Below, in pieces: positions 43,411 through 53,568 of a stretch of 64,000 bases of DNA (position 1 is its first letter; every line of letters begins with the position of its first letter). Below the pieces are notes generated by a model. It was not told the origin of the DNA and searched no databases. It saw nothing but the letters and a program-made list of their open reading frames with translations. Origin of the DNA: Mangrovivirga cuniculi (GTDB lineage Bacteria; Bacteroidota; Bacteroidia; Cytophagales; Cyclobacteriaceae); the NCBI RefSeq assembly GCF_005166025.1, contig NZ_CP028923.1:3784001-3848000 (forward strand), read 5' to 3'. Position numbers and translations under genes: made by a program.

Positions 43411-46400
43411 ATGATCAACAATAAATTAACGACCATTATTATAATCATCCTGATGGTCTTTTCATTATCGTTTGTTAACGCTCAAAGAAGAAAAAAGAGC
43501 AATGCGAGCAACTCAACTCCAACAAAATTAACCGACTCCACATTTTCCGGTATTAAATTCAGAAACATTGGCCCTGCTTTTATGTCCGGAAGGATTGCTG
43601 ATATCGCTATTCACCCGGAAGATGAAAGTACCTGGATCGTAGGAGTTGGCTCAGGCGGTGTCTGGAAAACAACCAATGCCGGCACAACATGGAAACCAGT
43701 CTTTGACGATCAATCTTCCTACTCCATCGGATGTGTGACTATAGACCCTTCTAACCCCAATGTAGTTTGGGTAGGAACCGGTGAAAATATTGGAGGAAGA
43801 CATGCCGGTTATGGTGATGGAATCTATAAAAGTTCTGATGGAGGGCAATCCTGGCAAAACATGGGTTTAAAAAACTCAGAACACATTTCTAAAATCATCA
43901 TCCACCCTATAAACTCTGATATCATCTGGGTTGCTGCTCAGGGTCCACTTTGGAGTAAAGGTGGCGAACGCGGTTTATATAAATCAACAGATGGTGGTAA
44001 AACCTGGAATAAAACACTTGGTGGAAGTGAGTGGACAGGAGTAACCGACATATTGATCGATCCTCGAAATCCTGACCTATTATATGCTGCCACATGGGAC
44101 AGGCACAGAACAGTGGCGGCTTATATGGGCGGCGGACCAGGAACCGGCCTTCATAAAAGTACTGATGGAGGCGAAACATGGAAAGAACTAACCTCAGGTC
44201 TGCCGGAAGAAAACATGGGAAAAACAGGTCTTGCGATGTCTTATGAAAATCCGGATGTAATCTATGCGGCAATAGAACTAAAGCGCAGAACCGGAGGAGT
44301 TTATATGTCTTCTGATCGCGGGGAGACCTGGACCAAACAATCAGATGCAGTTGCAGGTGCGACAGGACCTCATTATTATCAGGAACTGTATACTTCACCT
44401 CATCAACCCGGCAGATTATATCTGGTCGATGCCTGGATGCAATACTCGACTGACCATGGCAAAACATTTAAACGATTAAACAACAAGCATAAGCACGGAG
44501 ATAATCATGCTATAGCATTTAAAAAAGATGATCCTAATTACCTTCTAGTAGGTACTGATGGTGGTCTTTATGAATCTTTTGATCTGGGAGAAAACTGGAA
44601 ATTTGTTAAAAATCTGCCCGTAACACAGTATTATAAAGTAGCGCTGGATGATGCAGAACCATTTTATAATATTTATGGCGGAACCCAGGACAATTCCACC
44701 CAGGGAGGCCCTTCCAGAACAGATAATTACCACGGCATTCAAAACTCAGACTGGAAAGTAGTACTAAACTGGGATGGCCATCAACCAGCAACAGAGCCGG
44801 GCAATCCGGATATTATTTACGCCGAAAGACAGGAAGGAAATCTTTCAAGAGTGGATATGATCACCGGTGAAGCAACGGACATTCAACCTCAACCCGGTGA
44901 AAACGAGCCGCACGAACGTTTTAACTGGGATGCTCCTATCCTGGTTAGTCCTCATAATCCAACGACCATCTTCTTTGGTTCCTACAGAGTTTGGAAATCA
45001 GATAACAGAGGAGATTCATGGACAGCTATCTCCCGTGATCTAACAAGAAATCAGAACAGGATAGAACTACCCATCATGGGTAAAAAGCAAAGCTGGGACA
45101 ATTCATGGGATTTCCTCGCAATGTCAAACTATAATACCATCACTTCACTGGCAGAATCACCGGTAACAAAGGGTGTAATTTATGCCGGAACAGATGATGG
45201 ATTGATCCAGGTGACTGAAGATAGTGGTGAAAACTGGCGAAAAATAGAGGTCGGTTCGATTCCCGGAGTTCCATCAACTGCCTTTGTAAATGACATTAAA
45301 GCTGATCTTTATGATGAGAGCACTGTTTATGTGGCTTTGGATAATCATAAATACGGTGATTTCAGTCCTTATCTTGTCAAAAGCACTGATAAAGGTAGAA
45401 CATGGGCTTCAATAAGCGGGAATATTCCCGATAACACATTAGTCTGGAGATTAGTACAGGATCATGAAGAAAAGAATTTGATGTTTGCTGCTACTGAATT
45501 CGGTATTTATTTCACCGTAGATGGCGGATCGAACTGGATAAAGTTCGAGAGCCTCCCTACTATTTCTTTCAGAGACCTGGCCATTCAAAGGAGAGAAAAC
45601 GACCTTGTTGGAGCCTCTTTTGGAAGAGGGTTTTTCGTATTAGATGATTACACAATGCTAAGAGATGTATCTCAAAGTAGCCTGGAAGAGGAAGCTGTTT
45701 TATTTCCTACCAGAAAGGCCTGGTGGTATGTTCCAAGATCAGTATTAGGGTTTAATGAAGAAAAAGGATCAATGGGTGCAGCTCACTACACCGCTCCTAA
45801 CCCCGAATTTGGAGCAGTATTCACTTATTACCTAAAAGACGAATACAAAACAAAAGAAGAAAAAAGACAGGAGGCTGAGAAAAAGTTACCGGGTCTGACC
45901 AGGACATACCTTTTCCTGGTTATGAAGAACTGGCTTTAGAAAAGACAATGCCGGATCTAAAAGTATGGCTTACTGTAAAAGATATGAGCGGAAATGTAAT
46001 CAAGCGCATTGCCGGAAGCACAGACGAAGGGTTCCATCGCGTAGCGTGGGATCTGCGATATCCGGCTCCGGAATCGATCACACTGGAAAAGCCTGAAGAA
46101 CCTGAAAATGATCTTGAATTTGATGGTCTTTTAGCCCCTCCGGGAAAATATACCGTTACTCTATCTAAAGTGATCGATGGAGAAACAACCGTCTTATCCG
46201 AACCTGTAGAATTTGAAGTAGTCGAATTAAGAGAGGGAGCTCTTGAAGGGGCAAGCCATGATGAGTTGTCTCAATTCTTAAGAAATTATGAGGATAAGAT
46301 AAAGAGAACAACTGCAATCGGTTTACAGCTTAATGCATTAAATAAGCAGGTTAAAGCCATAGAAAGAGCGATAGCAAAGTCACAGGCAGAACCAGGCACA

Positions 46401-46709
46401 TTTGATAAGAAGTATCAGGAATTAGTAACAGAGTTAAACGATCTCAATACTATGGTTCAGGGTAATGCTGCAAAACTTGAAGTAGGTGAAAAAACAAAAC
46501 CAACCATCGGTGACCGCATGTTTGCCCTTTATAAAGGAGTGAGTCACTCGACCTATGGACCTACAGAAACACATAAGCAAACCATGGATATCATCGAAAG
46601 TGATCTGGCAGAAATAGAACAGGAAATCAGCGAAGTTAATTCAGCTGTCAAAAGCCTGGCTGGTGAACTGACCGAAGCCGGAGCTCCTTATATTGAGGGG
46701 ATAGATTAA
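43411..46709 (+). pseudogene. BNR/sortilin-type beta-propeller protein, one frameshift (probably sequence error)
   Basis: Reconstructed as ~1099 residues. A signal peptide (1-25, ending FVNA) is followed by a long beta-propeller made of BNR/VPS10-type repeats: many Asp-box copies such as SSDGGQSWQNM, STDGGKTWNKT, SSDRGETWTKQ, STDKGRTWASI. After the propeller comes a segment with FTYYLKDEYKTKEEKRQEAEK and a C-terminal part with VAWDLRYPAP and a coiled coil (~residues 940-1090). The frame breaks between 45880 and 45903: adding one base (most simply in the run of five A at 45880-45884) joins the two frames through DIPFPGYEELALEK. Relatives are secreted proteins of unknown activity. Stop at 46709 followed by a strong terminator. 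Confidence 0.85.
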
Positions 46710-46724
46710 GACTTTTAAAAAAGT

Positions 46725-46764
46725 AAAAAAGGCTATTTGCAATAAAACGCAAATAGCCTTTTTT
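46725..46764. terminator. Strong bidirectional terminator
   Basis: AAAAAAGGCTATTTGC (46725-46740) and GCAAATAGCCTTTTTT (46749-46764) form a perfect 16-bp stem around an 8-base loop. It separates the convergent BNR-protein and 128-residue-protein genes. Confidence 0.95.
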
Positions 46765-46782
46765 ATTTCCTTCTAATTAAAA

Positions 46783-47169
46783 TTACTTGGTCACAGGCTC
46801 GACCTCATAAACAAAATATTTAGTGTCTCCCTGCCAGAAAAAGCGGACATATTTTTCTTTATAATGTAATTTTACCCGTTGGCCTTTGTCTATCGCCTCA
46901 TTTAAGTTTTCTCTTACTCCTTTATCACTTCCATGAATAGAAAATTCCCAGGTGGTTGGCATTACTCCTTCCGATGAACTGGTCAGTCCACCGATGTTCA
47001 TCTCCCCTTCCCAGGTTTTGATTACCATGCCTTTTTTACTTAATTTGATCGGTGTCCCCACCCGGTAACCGGAACTGTAACTGGCGTAATTAAAAAACAA
47101 AAATATCGCCAGCCCTCCGACAATAATAATTCCGATCGTCCACTTTAAGATCTTCTTAAATTTTTCCAT
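46783..47169 (-). CDS. Small membrane-anchored protein of unknown function
   Basis: A 128-residue protein with one N-terminal membrane helix (residues ~9-28, WTIGIIIVGGLAIFLFFNYAS) and a ~100-residue periplasmic beta-rich domain containing GTPIKLSKKGMVIKTWEGEMNIGG and WEFSIHGSDKGVRENLNEAIDKG. I have seen such proteins in Bacteroidota without a convincing function. It is separated from argH by about 100 bases and by no obvious terminator. Confidence 0.8.
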   Translation of the reverse strand: MEKFKKILKWTIGIIIVGGLAIFLFFNYASYSSGYRVGTPIKLSKKGMVIKTWEGEMNIGGLTSSSEGVMPTTWEFSIHGSDKGVRENLNEAIDKGQRVKLHYKEKYVRFFWQGDTKYFVYEVEPVTK

Positions 47170-47272
47170 AAATCTATAAGCTTATCAACTGATAAAAACT
47201 CTAATAAGTTAAAGAGAAAAATTTAAAGTAATTAATGGAACAAGGAATTTTTATTTTTTTATAAGGTCCTGG

Positions 47273-48565
47273 TTATATCCTGTCAATCTTTTTTTGAATC
47301 TCTTCAAATCCCGGATTACCTATGCTACCAATGTGAGTATATTTCTGCTCTCCCGGTTTTACTTTAAATTCTCCGGATTCAACCTTTTCACCAACGATGC
47401 GATATGCTTCCCTGAAAGGCTTTCCTTTTAGTACTTCAGCATTTACTGCCTCGACGGTATACATTAGTTTGTATTTCTCTTCTTCGGTATCGGGACCCTG
47501 AAGTTTGATCTGAGGCACTGCAAATTCAAGAATATCAAGAATTGAATTAATATCTGTAAATGCCGGAAATAATAGTTCCTTTAATAATTGAAACTCGCGA
47601 TGATAACCTCCGGGCAGGTTATTCATTAAGGAAGTAACCTGGAATGGAATACCCTGAAGAAGATTGCACTTTCCGCGAATCAACTCAAAAACATCCGGAT
47701 TCTTTTTATGGGGCATAATACTGCTACCGGTTGTAAGTTCATCCGGCAAAGTCAGAAAACCAAAGTTTTGACTATTGTAAAGACAAACATCCATTGCGAA
47801 CCTTCCCAATGTCTGAGCAACAGAAGAGATAGCATTCGTGATCGTCTTTTCAAGCTTTCCACGATTCAACTGGGCAGCAAAACTATTTACCTTCATTGAA
47901 GCAAACCCCATTTCATCGGTTGTAATCTGTCGATCGATAGGAAATGATGATCCATACCCCGCAGCTGAACCCAGTGGATTTTGATCTGCTACTTCGTATG
48001 CGGCTTTCAGTATGATCAAATCATCGGCAAGTGCCTCGGCATAAGCAGAAAACCACATCCCTCCGGATGAAGGCATTGCCACCTGTAGATGGGTATATCC
48101 CGGTATGATCGTGTCATTATATTTTTGCCCCTGTTTTAATAATAACAGGGCAATATTTTTAACCTGGTCAATTAACTCTGACAGAGACTCTTTGCAATAG
48201 AGATGAAGGTCGGTCAATACCTGGTCATTTCTAGATCGGGCAGTATGGATCTTTTTACCTGTATCACCAAGTTTAGCCGTCAGTTCAGCTTCCACCCATG
48301 AATGAATATCTTCAAATCCGGCAGGAATTTCAAAATCTTCCCTGGTAACGGTTTTAAATATTTCATCGAGTTCTTTTACCAGATCATCACCTTCTTTTTT
48401 ATAGATCAATCCGGTCTGAGCAAGCATCTTAGCATGAGCTTTTGAACCGATAACATCATATTTGGCCAGGATCTTATCAAATTCCAGGTCTCTACCAATA
48501 GTAAAAGCCTCTATCTTTTCAGACAGGGGCTTTCCTTTTGACCAAAGTTTATTTTTACTATTCAT
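47273..48565 (-). CDS. argH: Argininosuccinate lyase
   Basis: Last step of arginine synthesis: argininosuccinate to arginine and fumarate. The superfamily signature GSSIMPHKKNPD is intact; TARSRNDQVLTDLHLY and YTHLQVAMPSS are also present. 430 residues, slightly short but normal for Bacteroidota. Last gene of the arginine operon; its ATG shares one base with the argE stop. Confidence 0.96.
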   Translation of the reverse strand: MNSKNKLWSKGKPLSEKIEAFTIGRDLEFDKILAKYDVIGSKAHAKMLAQTGLIYKKEGDDLVKELDEIFKTVTREDFEIPAGFEDIHSWVEAELTAKLGDTGKKIHTARSRNDQVLTDLHLYCKESLSELIDQVKNIALLLLKQGQKYNDTIIPGYTHLQVAMPSSGGMWFSAYAEALADDLIILKAAYEVADQNPLGSAAGYGSSFPIDRQITTDEMGFASMKVNSFAAQLNRGKLEKTITNAISSVAQTLGRFAMDVCLYNSQNFGFLTLPDELTTGSSIMPHKKNPDVFELIRGKCNLLQGIPFQVTSLMNNLPGGYHREFQLLKELLFPAFTDINSILDILEFAVPQIKLQGPDTEEEKYKLMYTVEAVNAEVLKGKPFREAYRIVGEKVESGEFKVKPGEQKYTHIGSIGNPGFEEIQKKIDRI

Positions 48566-49665
48566 TAGTTATGCTCAACCTGCTTGAGCAGGGTTATATA
48601 CGTTTTGATTCCATGTTTGATCTCATCGAGCTTGATGTACTCATCCGCAGTATGAGATCGCTTTGAATCACCAGGTCCCATTTTCACCGAGGGTCCTTCA
48701 ATCATAGCCTGGTCAGACATCGTTGGTGATCCAAAAGTGACAATATCGAGATCTTTTGCTGCCTTTACTATTGGGTGATCATCAGAAATACCTGATGGTC
48801 TCAATCGTGTAGAAGCTTCTTTGATATCAGATTTGATGTTTTCTTTTACCACTTTCATCACTTCCTCATTAGACACTTTATCTGTCGTTCTGATATCGAC
48901 AGTAAAATCGCATGTATCCGGCACAACATTGTGCTGAGTTCCGGCATTGATTACAGTAACTGTCATCTTCACTGGTCCTACCTTTGGAGAATCGTTTCCA
49001 AATTCATAGGTCTTGAACCAGTTAATATCTTCCATTGCTTTATAGATCGCATTGTCACCAACATCCCTGGCTGCATGTCCTGAAACTCCTTTGGCAGTAC
49101 ATTCCAGTACGATAAGTCCTTTTTCGGCAGTAGCCATTTCCATTTGAGTTGGCTCACCCACAATAGCATAATCAAAATTCGGTAATTCAGGAATCAGGTT
49201 GTTCAATCCGTGTGGTCCTGAAGTTTCTTCTTCTCCCGTACCTGCAAAGATCAAATTAAAGGGAACATCCCCCTCCTGAGAAAAGTACAAAAATGTCGCA
49301 AGTAAACTCACCAAAGGACCTCCGGCATCATTACTTCCAAGACCGTAAAGCGTCCCATCTTCTACAATTGGAGAAAAAGGATCTTTTGTATAGCCTTCAT
49401 TTGGTAGTACTGTATCGTGATGGGAATTTAATAATATAGTTGTTTTAGACTCATCAAATTCCGGTGAGGTAGCCCACACATTATTGTGTTGCCTGTTTGG
49501 TGTGAAACCATATTGTTTCAACCAATCTTCCAGAATTATAGCAGTTTCTGCTTCCTCACCTGAAAAACTCTGCTTAGAAATGAGCTTTTTAAGTGTTTCA
49601 ATCGCTTCGTCTTGAAGTTTACTTAGTCTTTCTTTGTTTATTTCTATCTGTTTATCTGCAATCAT
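48565..49665 (-). CDS. argE: M20-family N-acylornithine deacylase
   Basis: Zinc peptidase-family enzyme of 366 residues that removes the acyl group late in the pathway. Metal and catalytic motifs: LLNSHHDTVLPN, GLGSNDAGGPLVS and FAGTGEEETSG; the dimerisation domain has TAKGVSGHAARDVGDNA. Since the pathway here probably uses succinylated intermediates, the substrate is likely N-acylcitrulline (product of the carbamoyltransferase) rather than acetylornithine, an inference from the pathway. Two bases separate it from argB. Confidence 0.9.
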   Translation of the reverse strand: MIADKQIEINKERLSKLQDEAIETLKKLISKQSFSGEEAETAIILEDWLKQYGFTPNRQHNNVWATSPEFDESKTTILLNSHHDTVLPNEGYTKDPFSPIVEDGTLYGLGSNDAGGPLVSLLATFLYFSQEGDVPFNLIFAGTGEEETSGPHGLNNLIPELPNFDYAIVGEPTQMEMATAEKGLIVLECTAKGVSGHAARDVGDNAIYKAMEDINWFKTYEFGNDSPKVGPVKMTVTVINAGTQHNVVPDTCDFTVDIRTTDKVSNEEVMKVVKENIKSDIKEASTRLRPSGISDDHPIVKAAKDLDIVTFGSPTMSDQAMIEGPSVKMGPGDSKRSHTADEYIKLDEIKHGIKTYITLLKQVEHN

Positions 49666-49667
49666 GT

Positions 49668-50453
49668 TTATTTGATCAATGTTGTTCCTGATTCGGTCCC
49701 TAAAGTTGAAGCCTCCTGAATATGTACTTTTGACACTCCCGATTCTATTGCATCAAAAGCATTATCGAGTTTCGGGATCATCCCGTCTTTTACTACTTCA
49801 TCTTTTTTGAGCTGATCGTAAAGAGTCGGATCTATTTCCCTGATCAGGGAATTCGGGTCTTTAATATCCCTCATCACTCCCGGCATTTCAAAACAATAGG
49901 TTAATTCAACTCCTGAATATTTCTGTGCCATCCCGGCTGAAAGAGCAGAGGCAATGGTATCAGCATTGGTATTTAAAAGATTACCATTTCCGTCATGAGT
50001 GATAGCACAAAATACCGGTACAGCCCCGGTATTTAATAGTTTATCTAATTGCTCAACATTTACAGAATCAGCTTCGATATCTCCTACCCAACCGAAATCG
50101 ATCGGATCTTTAGGTCTGATGCTACATTTAATCAGGTTCATATCTGCACCTGTTAATCCAACAGCATTAGTTCCTAAAGACTGAAGCTGAGCAACAATTT
50201 TTTTGTTAACCAGTCCTGCATAGACCTGAACAGCTACATCAATAGCCTCATCATCAGTAATACGTCTGCCTTCGTGCATTTTTGCTTTAATTCCCAGCTT
50301 TTCTGATAAGGCAGTTGCCTGGCGTCCACCTCCGTGAACAATTATTTTTTTACCTTCAAGTTTGTGGAATCGCGCTAAAAAATCAGCGAGTTTATCCGGG
50401 CTTCCTGTTATGTTTCCACCTATCTTAACGATATGCAAATCTTCCTTGCTCAT
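49668..50453 (-). CDS. argB: N-acylglutamate kinase
   Basis: Phosphorylates the gamma-carboxylate of N-acylglutamate. Amino-acid-kinase motifs KIGGNITGS and IVHGGGRQAT are present; MHEGRRITDDEAIDVAV and NADTIASALSAG follow. 261 residues. Its start overlaps the end of the carbamoyltransferase gene by 29 bases. Acetyl or succinyl substrate cannot be told from the sequence alone. Confidence 0.94.
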   Translation of the reverse strand: MSKEDLHIVKIGGNITGSPDKLADFLARFHKLEGKKIIVHGGGRQATALSEKLGIKAKMHEGRRITDDEAIDVAVQVYAGLVNKKIVAQLQSLGTNAVGLTGADMNLIKCSIRPKDPIDFGWVGDIEADSVNVEQLDKLLNTGAVPVFCAITHDGNGNLLNTNADTIASALSAGMAQKYSGVELTYCFEMPGVMRDIKDPNSLIREIDPTLYDQLKKDEVVKDGMIPKLDNAFDAIESGVSKVHIQEASTLGTESGTTLIK

Positions 50454-51405
50454 TTATATTTTGATTCTCCTTTTCGTAATTCAATAATTCATTTAATACA
50501 GCCTGTGCCGCCCAGACTCTGTTTCCAGCCTGGTTAATTACCACCGAATCATTAACAACCTCATCAGTTGCAATCATATTCCTTCGCAGTGGCAGGCAGT
50601 GCATAAATGAGGCATTGTTAGTCAACGCCATTTTTTCTTTTGTAACAGTCCATGAACGATCGGTAGAAAGAATATGACCATAAGCTGAATAAGAAGACCA
50701 GTTTTTAGCATAAACTATATCAGCACCTTCCAGAGCCTTATTCTGATCGTATTCGATCTTGCAGTCTTGTGAAAACTGAATATCCAGTTCATATCCTTCA
50801 GGATGTGTCACCACTACTTCTGCATCGGATTTTGTCACCCATTGCAGAAAAGAGTTGGGCACAGCCTGCGGCAGAGCTTTGGGATGAGGAGCCCATGTTA
50901 ACACAACTTTAGGCTTTTTGATATCCAGCTCCCTGATCGTCATCATATCCGTCAGCGACTGTAGAGGATGCAATGTTGCGCTCTCCAGGCTTAATATCGG
51001 AACTTTGGACAATTGTATAAATTTTGTCAGAATCGCTTCAGAATAATCCGCCAGTCGGTTTTGCAATCCGGCAAAAGTTCTCACTGCCAGTAAATCGCAA
51101 TAGCTACTCATTATCTGAACCGCTTCATTAATATGTTCGGGTTTATCACCATCCATTATTACCCCGTCTTTCGTTTCGATGGCCCAGCCATCTGCTCCGG
51201 CATTCAAAGCAATAACATCCATCCCAAGATTATAAGCAGCCTTCTGTGTGCTCATCCTGGTACGAAGGCTCGGATTAAAAAACACCATTCCCAAAACCTT
51301 TCTTTCTCCAAGGTAACTGTGAATCGGGTTTTGTTTAAAGAACAATGCCTTTTCGATCAGGGCTTCTACATTTTCTACATCATGAATTGAGGTGAATTGT
51401 TTCAT
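50425..51405 (-). CDS. argF': N-succinylornithine carbamoyltransferase (argF')
   Basis: Transfers a carbamoyl group from carbamoyl phosphate to an N-acylornithine, giving N-acylcitrulline. 326 residues. Carbamoyl-phosphate contacts FFNPSLRTRMS (42-52), R109 and HPLQ (146-149) are visible, as is HCLPLRRN. The substrate-selecting loop reads MDGDKPEHI with Pro at 89. In published work, Glu here (E92 of Xanthomonas) gives acetylornithine and Pro (P90 of Bacteroides fragilis) gives succinylornithine activity, so succinylornithine is predicted. Overlaps argD by 26 bases and argB by 29. Confidence 0.92.
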   Translation of the reverse strand: MKQFTSIHDVENVEALIEKALFFKQNPIHSYLGERKVLGMVFFNPSLRTRMSTQKAAYNLGMDVIALNAGADGWAIETKDGVIMDGDKPEHINEAVQIMSSYCDLLAVRTFAGLQNRLADYSEAILTKFIQLSKVPILSLESATLHPLQSLTDMMTIRELDIKKPKVVLTWAPHPKALPQAVPNSFLQWVTKSDAEVVVTHPEGYELDIQFSQDCKIEYDQNKALEGADIVYAKNWSSYSAYGHILSTDRSWTVTKEKMALTNNASFMHCLPLRRNMIATDEVVNDSVVINQAGNRVWAAQAVLNELLNYEKENQNINEQGRFAYR

Positions 51406-52543
51406 TTTCTTCTAATTTGGAAATTGCTTGTTTGATTGTATCCACAAACAACTGCATTTCCTCCTGGCTCACGTTTAAAGGCGGCAATAAACGCAGTGTG
51501 TTTGGGTTACCGGATGAACCGGTGAAAACTCGGAAATCTTTCAACAAGCTTTTCCTGAGCTCAGCTACCGGGTAGTTGAACTCTAATCCGATCATCAGAC
51601 CGGCACCACGTATTTCCTTAACACCAGACAGGTCTTTTAGCTGATCAATCAGCCACTCACCTTTTTCTGTTACTTTATTGAGAAGGTCTGCTTTTTCAAT
51701 CACTTCCAAAACTGCCAATGCAGCAGTACTTGCCAGGTGATTTCCACCAAAGGTAGTTCCCAGCATTCCTTTCCAGGGTTCGATATGAGGAGCAATCAGA
51801 ATTCCACCAACAGGGAATCCATTACCCATACCCTTTGCCATTGTTACTATGTCAGGATTGACATCAGATAACTGGAAAGAAAAGAATTTACCACTTCGTC
51901 CGTAACCGGCCTGTACTTCATCCATGATCAGCATGGTTCCATACTTCTTACAAAGCTCTTCAGCTTTTTTCAGGTAACTTTTTTCAGGCATGTAGCAACC
52001 TGCCACACCCTGAATACCTTCGATGATCAACGCTGCAACATCTTCATTCTTTAAAGTATTCTCTAAAGCGGATATATCATCCATTGGCAAATGTTCCACT
52101 TCATGGTTAGCATTTACCGGAGCTACGATCTTTGGGTTATCAGTTGCAGCAACAGCAGCACTGGTACGACCATGAAACCCTTTATGTAAAGCGACTACCT
52201 TCTTTCTCTTCGTATGAAAAGAAGCTAGTTTGATCGCATTTTCATTTGCTTCCGCTCCTGAATTACACAGGAACAGTTGATAATCTTCCATTCCACTCAA
52301 CTCACCAAGCTTTTTAGCAAGCTCCTTCTGAATAGGATTTTGTACTGAGTTAGAATAAAAAATCAATTTCTCAGCCTGAGATTTTATTCTATCCACGTAA
52401 TGTGGATGGCTATGCCCTATAGAGATCACTGCATGACCTCCATAGAAATCCATGTATTTATTTCCTTTATCGTCGTATATCCAAGTCCCCTCGCCTTTTA
52501 CAGGTGTAATATCAAATAGCGGGTAGACATCAAATAATTCCAT
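51380..52543 (-). CDS. argD: N-acylornithine aminotransferase
   Basis: Class-III PLP aminotransferase, 387 residues, converting N-acylglutamate semialdehyde to N-acylornithine. The PLP lysine is in TMAKGMGNGFPVGG; the cofactor Asp is in LIMDEVQAGYGRSGKFF; FCNSGAEANENAIKLA is the phosphate-binding region. The ending LRLLPPLNVSQEEM is typical. Overlaps argF' by 26 bases. Confidence 0.95.
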   Translation of the reverse strand: MELFDVYPLFDITPVKGEGTWIYDDKGNKYMDFYGGHAVISIGHSHPHYVDRIKSQAEKLIFYSNSVQNPIQKELAKKLGELSGMEDYQLFLCNSGAEANENAIKLASFHTKRKKVVALHKGFHGRTSAAVAATDNPKIVAPVNANHEVEHLPMDDISALENTLKNEDVAALIIEGIQGVAGCYMPEKSYLKKAEELCKKYGTMLIMDEVQAGYGRSGKFFSFQLSDVNPDIVTMAKGMGNGFPVGGILIAPHIEPWKGMLGTTFGGNHLASTAALAVLEVIEKADLLNKVTEKGEWLIDQLKDLSGVKEIRGAGLMIGLEFNYPVAELRKSLLKDFRVFTGSSGNPNTLRLLPPLNVSQEEMQLFVDTIKQAISKLEENETIHLNS

Positions 52544-52587
52544 TTTCTTAAGTTTTTTGTTTTTATATTGAAATAAACACTCGTTAA

Positions 52588-53568
52588 TTAAAAGGATACT
52601 GGTTTAAGACCGAGACCTAATTTCTCTGGCCATCCCATCATCAGGTTCATATTTTGAACTGCCTGACCGGAAGCACCTTTTAACAGGTTGTCGATCATTG
52701 AAGTGACCATGATCTTATCTCCGTGCTTTTCAACTTTTACTACTCCCTTATTACTGTTTACCACCTGTTTTAAGTGAACAGGATCTTTTGAAACATGAGT
52801 AAAAGCAGCGTCAGCATAGAAATTTTCATATAATTCCTGCGCTTCTTCTTCACTCATATCACTTTTAAAGTAAACAGTTGCAAAGATTCCTCTAGTAAAA
52901 TCTCCTCTCATTGGCACAAAGTTGATTCCTTTTACATCCTGTCCCTGCACCTCGTTCATCTGTTGTTCGATCTCTCCAAGATGCTGGTGAGTAAAGGCCT
53001 TGTAAACTGAAAGGTTGTTGTTTCTCCAGCTAAAATGTGAAGTATTTGTAGGCTTTTGACCTGCACCGGTAGATCCGGTTACCGCGTGAACGTGAGCCTC
53101 TTCATCTTTAAATGCACCTACAGAAGCAGCTGGTAAAAGCGCCAATTGAATTGCAGTAGCAAAACAACCAGGGTTAGCAATTGCATGAGCTTCTTTAATC
53201 AGATGTTTATTCTTTTCCGGCAGACCATAAACGAATTCTTTTCCATTCCAGGTATTCTCCGGTTTAAGTCTGAAATCCCTGCTTAGGTCTACTATTTTAA
53301 TATTTTCTGATAATCCTTTTTCTTTGAGAAATTTTTCTGAGGCACCATGACCCATACATAGAAATACGAGATCTACATCATTGCTCAACTCATTAGTAAA
53401 GTCAATATTAATTTCTCCGATCAAATCCTGGTGGATCGACCATACCGGCTTACCGGCCTGACTGTTACTGTGAATAAATTTGATCTCCACTTCAGGGTGA
53501 TTGATAAGTAATCTGATCAATTCACCTGCTGTATATCCTGCTCCTCCTATTATTCCTGTTTTAAGCAT
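52588..53568 (-). CDS. argC: N-acyl-gamma-glutamyl-phosphate reductase
   Basis: NADPH-dependent reductase, 326 residues. The nucleotide loop GIIGGAGYTAGELIRLL opens the protein; the catalytic Cys lies in AIANPGCFATAIQLALLP; GSTGAGQKP and VPMRGDFTRGIFATVY are family motifs. Its start overlaps the end of argG by eight bases. Confidence 0.96.
   Translation of the reverse strand: MLKTGIIGGAGYTAGELIRLLINHPEVEIKFIHSNSQAGKPVWSIHQDLIGEINIDFTNELSNDVDLVFLCMGHGASEKFLKEKGLSENIKIVDLSRDFRLKPENTWNGKEFVYGLPEKNKHLIKEAHAIANPGCFATAIQLALLPAASVGAFKDEEAHVHAVTGSTGAGQKPTNTSHFSWRNNNLSVYKAFTHQHLGEIEQQMNEVQGQDVKGINFVPMRGDFTRGIFATVYFKSDMSEEEAQELYENFYADAAFTHVSKDPVHLKQVVNSNKGVVKVEKHGDKIMVTSMIDNLLKGASGQAVQNMNLMMGWPEKLGLGLKPVSF

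Noticed and set aside
45251-45275. GGTTCGATTCC, similar to a tRNA T-arm
   Set aside because: Lies within the BNR-propeller coding frame and has no acceptor, D or anticodon arms around it.
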